Notes under the pieces: model-generated
What the model saw: the letters and a program-made list of their open reading frames with translations, nothing else
Database searches by the model: none
Told to the model about the DNA's origin: nothing
Part shown: in pieces, positions 59,673 to 64,000 of the stretch
Position numbering within the stretch: position 1 is the stretch's first letter
Layout of the letters: each line of letters starts with the position of its first letter
Translations under genes and position numbers: made by a program
NCBI RefSeq assembly: GCF_003258595.1
Contig: NZ_QHHQ01000002.1
Span: 620,001-684,000 of the forward strand
DNA from: Acuticoccus sediminis
GTDB taxonomy: Bacteria > Pseudomonadota > Alphaproteobacteria > Rhizobiales > Amorphaceae
Length of the DNA stretch: 64,000 nucleotides
Reading direction: 5' to 3'

Positions 59673-60452
59673 TCAGGCTGCCGGCTGACGGAGGAAGGCG
59701 TGGAGGGTCTCGTTGAACTTCGGCGCCTCCTCCCACATCGGCGCGTGGCCGCTCTCCTCGAAGAGGGCGAGGCGGGCGTCGGGGATGCCGGCCATCAGCC
59801 GCTCGGCATGGTCCATCGTGCGGCCGTGGTCGTGGACGCCGTGCGTTACCAGGACGGGCGCCGTGATCCTGGCGAGCTCGGGCGTCGTGTCCATGTCGAT
59901 GAGGCTCTGCTGGACCGAGAGCATCGCCTCCAGCGGTGCCTCCATGCTGTCGTCGACATAGCGCTCGAACGCCTCCCGGTCGGGAATCGTCTTGAACCAG
60001 TGCCGGGCGATCTCGTCCATGTTCTCGCGCGTGCGGCCGCGCTCGCGAAGCTGGTCCATCAGCATCAGCGCGACGCCGTGGTTGCGCACGTTGGGTCCGG
60101 TTGTCACCAGCACGAGCTGGCGCACCACCTCGGGCCGCCGCGCGCCGATGAGCTGGCACACGACACCCCCCATCGAGTGGCCGACGAACGTTGCCGGCGC
60201 GGCGCCCATGGCGAGGGCGAAGTCGGCGAGGTGGTCGGCGATCCCCTCCACCGAGTGGCCCTTGGGCGGCGGGTCGGAGTGAAGGAACATGTCCGCCGCG
60301 AGCGCCCGCACGCCGGGCGGCAGTGCCGCCGCCGTCCGGGCCCAGAGGTTGGCGGAGCTGCCGAAGCCGCCGTGGACGAAGATGACGTTCGTCTCGCCCT
60401 CTCCCCATTCACGGTAGTGGATCAGGCGTCCGTTGACGTGTGTCGTGGGCAT
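59673..60452 (-). CDS. Alpha/beta hydrolase
   Basis: This 259-residue alpha/beta-fold hydrolase has the oxyanion HGGFG near residue 27, nucleophile Ser93 in VGHSMGG, the acid in VTHGVHDHGR and His in ESGHAPMWE. It is similar in style to carboxylic-ester or C-C bond hydrolases of aromatic pathways. It lies ten bases after the dctM stop, so it belongs to the amidase/TRAP operon and probably hydrolyses the imported compound. Confidence 0.88.
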   Translation of the reverse strand: MPTTHVNGRLIHYREWGEGETNVIFVHGGFGSSANLWARTAAALPPGVRALAADMFLHSDPPPKGHSVEGIADHLADFALAMGAAPATFVGHSMGGVVCQLIGARRPEVVRQLVLVTTGPNVRNHGVALMLMDQLRERGRTRENMDEIARHWFKTIPDREAFERYVDDSMEAPLEAMLSVQQSLIDMDTTPELARITAPVLVTHGVHDHGRTMDHAERLMAGIPDARLALFEESGHAPMWEEAPKFNETLHAFLRQPAA

Positions 60453-60462
60453 GTGGGGTCCG

Positions 60463-61773
60463 TCAGTCGAAGAGGCGATTGGGAAGCCAGAGGGCGATCT
60501 CCGGGAACGCGATGAGGATCCCGGCGGTCAGGAGCATCGCTGCCAGGAAGGGCAGCGTGCCGATGATCGTGTCGTTGATGCTGCCGCCGCCCGGCCTGAC
60601 GCCCTGCACCACGAAGAGGTTCATTCCCACCGGCGGCGTCGCCAGCGCCAGCTCCGCCATGATGACGAGGAAGATGCCGAACCAGACCGGGTCGAACCCG
60701 AGGGACACCGCCAGCGGCGTGACGATCGGGATGGTGGTGACGATCATCGACAGCGTTTCGAGGACGCAGCCGAGCGCGATGTAGATGACCACCAGGAGGA
60801 GGATCGTCTGCATCGGCGTGAGGCCGAGCTCGGCGATCCAGCGGGCGATCGCCTGCGGTACGCCCAGGAGGCTGATGACGAAGTTGAGGAAGAAGGCGGC
60901 GAGGACGATGAGGAGCACCATCGCGGTCGTCTTCAGCGCCGAGAGGAACGAGGCGTGCAGCATCGCGACGCTCAGCCGGCGGTGCAGCGCGGCGAGCACC
61001 AGCGCCCCGACGACGCCGAGCCCGGCCGCCTCCGTCGGCGTCGCGAAACCGAAATAGATGGAGCCCATCACCAGCGCGAAGATGGCGAGCGGCGGGATCA
61101 GGTCCTTCAGCAGCCACACCCGGTCGCGCAACGCGATGCGCGCCTCGCCCGCGCCGGCGATCTGCGGCCGCACCAGCGCGAAGACGACGATGGTGAGGCT
61201 GAAGAGCAGCGCCATCAGGATGCCGGGGACGAGCCCGGCCGCGAACAGGCGGCCGATGGAGGTGTCCGTCATCGCGCCGTAGACGACGAGGTTGACCGAG
61301 GGCGGGATCAGGATGCCGAGCGTGCCGCCGGCGACCAGGGAGCCGAGCGCCATCCGTTCGCTGTAGCCGCGGTCCTGGAAGGCGGGGAGGGCGACCGTCC
61401 CGATCGTCGCCGCGGTCGCCACCGACGAGCCGGACGTGGCCGAGAACATCGCGCTCGCTGCGATGTTGGTGTGCAGGAGGCCGCCGGGGATGCGCGAGGT
61501 CCAGGCGGCCAGCGCGTTGTACATCCGGTCGCTGATGCCGCTGCGCAGCAGGATCTCGCCCATCAGGATGAAGAGCGGCGCGGCGACGAGGATGAAGTCC
61601 GTCTGCACGCTCCAGCCGAGGTTGCCGAGGTTGAGGACCACCCCCGTGCCGAGCGTCGCCCAGGCCGTCACCAGCGCGATCACCATCATGATGACGGCGA
61701 TGTGCACGCCGAGCGCCCCGAGTCCGAGGAGGGCGACCAGGAAGAGGATGGCGAAGGTCTGCGGGTCGATCAT
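60463..61773 (-). CDS. dctM: TRAP transporter large permease DctM, amidase-operon system
   Basis: This 436-residue DctM family permease has ATSGSSVATAATIGTVALPAF near residue 105, GGTLGILIPPSVNLVVYGAM and the C-terminal ATPPVGMNLFVVQG. The ATG at 61773 overlaps the dctQ stop by ATGA. It is only moderately similar to the DctM at 36875. Confidence 0.93.
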   Translation of the reverse strand: MIDPQTFAILFLVALLGLGALGVHIAVIMMVIALVTAWATLGTGVVLNLGNLGWSVQTDFILVAAPLFILMGEILLRSGISDRMYNALAAWTSRIPGGLLHTNIAASAMFSATSGSSVATAATIGTVALPAFQDRGYSERMALGSLVAGGTLGILIPPSVNLVVYGAMTDTSIGRLFAAGLVPGILMALLFSLTIVVFALVRPQIAGAGEARIALRDRVWLLKDLIPPLAIFALVMGSIYFGFATPTEAAGLGVVGALVLAALHRRLSVAMLHASFLSALKTTAMVLLIVLAAFFLNFVISLLGVPQAIARWIAELGLTPMQTILLLVVIYIALGCVLETLSMIVTTIPIVTPLAVSLGFDPVWFGIFLVIMAELALATPPVGMNLFVVQGVRPGGGSINDTIIGTLPFLAAMLLTAGILIAFPEIALWLPNRLFD

Positions 61774-62354
61774 GGCGTCCCTCGCGGGTCGGTGGCGGCC
61801 AGACGCTGGCGCGCGGCGTCGATCTCGTCCTCCACCTCGGCGGTGGTCGACGCGATGTCGTAGCGGCGCGTCACCTCGAGCGCGCGGCCGGTGAGGAGGA
61901 GGGCGGCGGCGCGCAGGGTCGCCCCGCCGGCGAGCAGCGCGAAGACGACGAGCGCGCCAGCCCAGATCGACTGCGGCCACACCAGCGGGGTGGCGAGCGG
62001 CGTCGGTGCGTGCGCGTCGAGAGCGGCCGATTCCATCGCGACGGCCGTGGCGCGCCAGGCGAGGATCGCCGCGAACGCCGTCAGCAGCGCGAGCGCGAGG
62101 ACGTTGAGGATCGCGCGGACCGTCATCGGCAGGCGCTTGTGGACGATGTCGATGCGGATGTGGGCCTTCGTCACGAAGGCGTAGGAGAAGCCGATCGCGG
62201 AGGAGAGGGCGAGGACGTAGCCGCCGATCTCGTCCGCCCCCTGCAGCGAGAAGGCGAAGAACTTGCGGCCGACCACTTCCACCGCGATGAGGAGGGAGAG
62301 GCCGACCAGCGACCAGCCGGCCACCAGCGCGGCGACCTCGACCGCGACCTCCAC
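61770..62354 (-). CDS. dctQ: TRAP transporter small permease DctQ, amidase-operon system
   Basis: This DctQ family protein of about 194 residues has four helices with the central AHIRIDIVHKRLP segment and an acidic, hydrophilic C-terminal tail of about 35 residues. No ATG fits; the GTG at 62354 just before the first helix is used, 65 bases after the dctP stop. A GTG slightly downstream could also serve. Confidence 0.85.
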   Translation of the reverse strand: MEVAVEVAALVAGWSLVGLSLLIAVEVVGRKFFAFSLQGADEIGGYVLALSSAIGFSYAFVTKAHIRIDIVHKRLPMTVRAILNVLALALLTAFAAILAWRATAVAMESAALDAHAPTPLATPLVWPQSIWAGALVVFALLAGGATLRAAALLLTGRALEVTRRYDIASTTAEVEDEIDAARQRLAATDPRGTP

Positions 62355-62419
62355 CAGCGGCCGCCGGGAGGCAGGGGGGCCGGACGTGCCGGACCCCCGC
62401 GCGTCTGGCCGATGGCCGC

Positions 62420-63451
62420 TCAATTGATCGTCACGCCGATCGCCTGGCCGATCGAATCGTTCCAGATCGCGGTGCACTCGGGGAAGCTCGCGTTGCAGGT
62501 TTTGCCCCAGTTCGGCAGCACGACGTTCTCGATCGCCGCCTGGAGCTTCTCCGGATCGCCCTCGGGGACCTCGACCAGCGTCATCTTGGCCGGGACGCCG
62601 TGTTCGCACGCACCGCCGGTGTTGCAGGTGATGCCGTCCTCGAAGGTGACGTCGGCGAGCACCCACATGTCCTCCTCCATCTTCTTGAGGCCGTCCATGA
62701 GGATCTGCTTCGCCTCGGGCGAGAGCTTGTCCATGTAGGCCTTGGAGGCGACGTGGGCCTGGATGCCCCAGCCGATGGAGAGCGGGTAGAGGTAGTCCGT
62801 CACCTCGTGCCAGTTGGCGGTGTTGCCGGAGAGCGAGCCGGTGATGGCGCAGTCCACCACGCCGCGCTGCAGGCCCTGGTAGACCTCGGAGAAGGCGAGC
62901 GAGACGGGGATGCCGCCGAACTCCGTCACGAGGTCCGCCATCGCCGGGGTGAAGGTGCGGACCTTTCGCCCCTTCAGGTCCTCGAGGCCGGAGAGCTCGT
63001 CCTTGCAGTAGAAGACCTGGCCCGGATAGGGCCACAGGGCGAGCGTGACGACGTCGTAGCGCTCCTCGAGCCGCTTGGAGAAGGGCTCGCGGTAGGCCTC
63101 GACCACCTTGCGCGCGGTCTGGACGTCCGGCGCGATGCCCGGCAGGTCGAGACCGAGGAGGAACGGTTCGTCACCGCTCACGTAGCCGAGCTGCATCGCC
63201 ATCACGTCGAAGATGCCGAGCTTGGTGAGGCGCAGGGCGTCGAAGCCCTTGAGGCCGACCTCGTCCATGGTGCGGAAGGTGACGTTGAACGTGCCGCCGC
63301 TTTCTTCGCCGAAGTGCTCGAAGAACGGGACTTCGACCTGGCTGCTCTGCAGCTGACCGGTGAAGTTGCCGAGGGCGCGCAGGTCGTAGGTTTGCGCGTA
63401 TGCGCCGGTCGAGATCATCGACGCGACGACGACAGCGGGCAGAATGCGCAT
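62420..63451 (-). CDS. dctP: TRAP transporter substrate-binding protein DctP, amidase-operon system
   Basis: This 343-residue receptor of PF03480 has a short signal peptide cleaved near AYAQTYD and the family segment GRKVRTFTPAMADLVTEFGG carrying the ligand-binding Arg. Four cysteines near the C-terminus (CNTGGAC and CNASFPEC) may form two disulfides, uncommon in DctP. AAGGA precedes the ATG. It lies 24 bases after the amidase stop. Confidence 0.93.
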   Translation of the reverse strand: MRILPAVVVASMISTGAYAQTYDLRALGNFTGQLQSSQVEVPFFEHFGEESGGTFNVTFRTMDEVGLKGFDALRLTKLGIFDVMAMQLGYVSGDEPFLLGLDLPGIAPDVQTARKVVEAYREPFSKRLEERYDVVTLALWPYPGQVFYCKDELSGLEDLKGRKVRTFTPAMADLVTEFGGIPVSLAFSEVYQGLQRGVVDCAITGSLSGNTANWHEVTDYLYPLSIGWGIQAHVASKAYMDKLSPEAKQILMDGLKKMEEDMWVLADVTFEDGITCNTGGACEHGVPAKMTLVEVPEGDPEKLQAAIENVVLPNWGKTCNASFPECTAIWNDSIGQAIGVTIN

Positions 63452-63475
63452 GAAGGTGTCCTTCTCGGTTGGTCG

Positions 63476-64000
63476 TCAGGATGCGGGGGAGAGGTGGCGT
63501 TCGAGCCATCGTCCCACCGCGGCGAGGTGCCGGTCGCGGCCGGGCGGGGCGATGACCTGAAGTCCGACGGGAAGAGCGGCCGGGGGAGCCTCGCCCACCG
63601 ACGGAACCGGGAGCGACAGGACCGGCAGCGACAGGGCCGGAGCCCCCATCAGCGTGGCCGGCACGCAGAAACTGCGGGCGCCGGGCGGCGGCCCCTCGGC
63701 CTCCGAGCCCAGCGGCGCCGGGGTCGGCGAGGCGAGGGTCAGGACGGCGTCGACGTTGCCGCCGAGGGCCGTCAGCCGCGCCCGCATCCGCTCGCGGCGG
63801 ACGAGGTTGGCGCGATGGTGGTCGGGGTCGATGGCGCGCCCGAGGTCGACCAGCGCCTTCACGCGATGGCCGAGCATGCCGGGGTGAGCCTCGTCGTAGG
63901 CGCGGAAGGGCCACTCCATCTCGTAGGCGAGGATGTCCTCGGAGACGGTGTCCGCGTCGGCAAGCTCCGTCTCGAGCGCGGCGAGAGCGGCGGCGTCGTG
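63476..64000 (-). CDS. Amidase signature family protein, C-terminal part
   Basis: The gene runs off the window at base 64000, so the start and the Ser-Ser-Lys catalytic part lie outside. The visible 174 residues show the amidase C-terminal features RERMRARLTALGGNVDAVLTLASPTPAP and ALPVGLQVIAPPGRD, as in PF01425. It is the first gene seen of an operon with DctPQM and an alpha/beta hydrolase, suggesting that an imported amide is hydrolysed. Confidence 0.88.
   Translation of the reverse strand, partial: HDAAALAALETELADADTVSEDILAYEMEWPFRAYDEAHPGMLGHRVKALVDLGRAIDPDHHRANLVRRERMRARLTALGGNVDAVLTLASPTPAPLGSEAEGPPPGARSFCVPATLMGAPALSLPVLSLPVPSVGEAPPAALPVGLQVIAPPGRDRHLAAVGRWLERHLSPAS

Noticed and set aside
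1-64000. CRISPR arrays, IS ends, integrase or attachment sites
   Set aside because: No regular direct repeats with spacers, no transposase or integrase motifs and no terminal inverted repeats were seen; the only tandem repeats are the RTX units and the short 15-base repeat.

Overview
The window is G+C-rich (by eye around two thirds or more; not computed) and almost entirely coding. Gene style and content point to an alphaproteobacterium, probably a metabolically versatile soil or marine heterotroph of the Hyphomicrobiales/Rhodobacterales type: many TRAP and tripartite tricarboxylate transporters, family III CoA-transferases, FCD-type GntR regulators, ATGA/GTGA gene overlaps, and a SoeABC/DMSO-reductase-like complex. 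No rRNA, tRNA, CRISPR array, insertion sequence or phage gene was seen. About 56 genes are supported, almost all for uptake and breakdown of small carboxylic acids or nitrogenous acids.

Region 1 (1-30.7 kb) looks like one large regulon for tricarboxylates and related organic acids. In order it holds a cut HMG-CoA lyase; a PDC-hydrolase-like amidohydrolase with a flavin-reductase-like protein; a TAXI-TRAP transporter with an Ldh2 dehydrogenase; tcuBA (tricarballylate oxidation); an operon of isocitrate/isopropylmalate-type dehydrogenase, acyl-CoA dehydrogenase and ADP-forming acyl-CoA synthetase; a divergent MmgE/PrpD protein; tctBA with two tctC receptors; enoyl-CoA hydratase/isomerase and CoA-transferase; two 2-hydroxyacid dehydrogenases with a DMT exporter; GntR-UTRA and LysR regulators; class II aldolase and a second CoA-transferase; a second Ldh2; and a GntR-FCD regulator. 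A short motif (core TTGCATAC, or its complement GTATGCAA, and close variants) recurs before the operons and before the GntR gene itself, so this GntR is the best candidate master regulator.

Region 2 (31-36.8 kb) is different. It has a type III polyketide synthase, methyltransferase and FAD oxidoreductase operon with overlapping genes, then a secreted RTX-repeat protein carrying DUF5648-like repeats, then a frameshifted remnant that reads like the N-terminus of an SLC13/ArsB-type anion permease.

Region 3 (36.9-54.5 kb) is the most unusual part. A minus-strand block encodes a PF06684 'amino acid synthesis' family protein, an enamidase-like amidohydrolase, a two-subunit CoA-transferase, a crotonase, a MaoC hydratase and a DctPQM TRAP transporter. 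Divergent from it lies a GntR regulator translationally coupled to a second-site adenylosuccinate synthetase (PurA) homolog. Next come a MocR regulator and an operon of aminotransferase, hydantoinase/oxoprolinase A and B, and a maleate-isomerase-like enzyme; the MocR and aminotransferase promoters share two half-sites. Together these suggest a route for a reduced N-heterocycle, lactam or similar compound (inference).

Region 4 (54.3-64 kb) has a small membrane protein, a SoeABC/DmsABC-type molybdoenzyme operon, and an operon of amidase (cut by the window end), DctPQM TRAP transporter and alpha/beta hydrolase.
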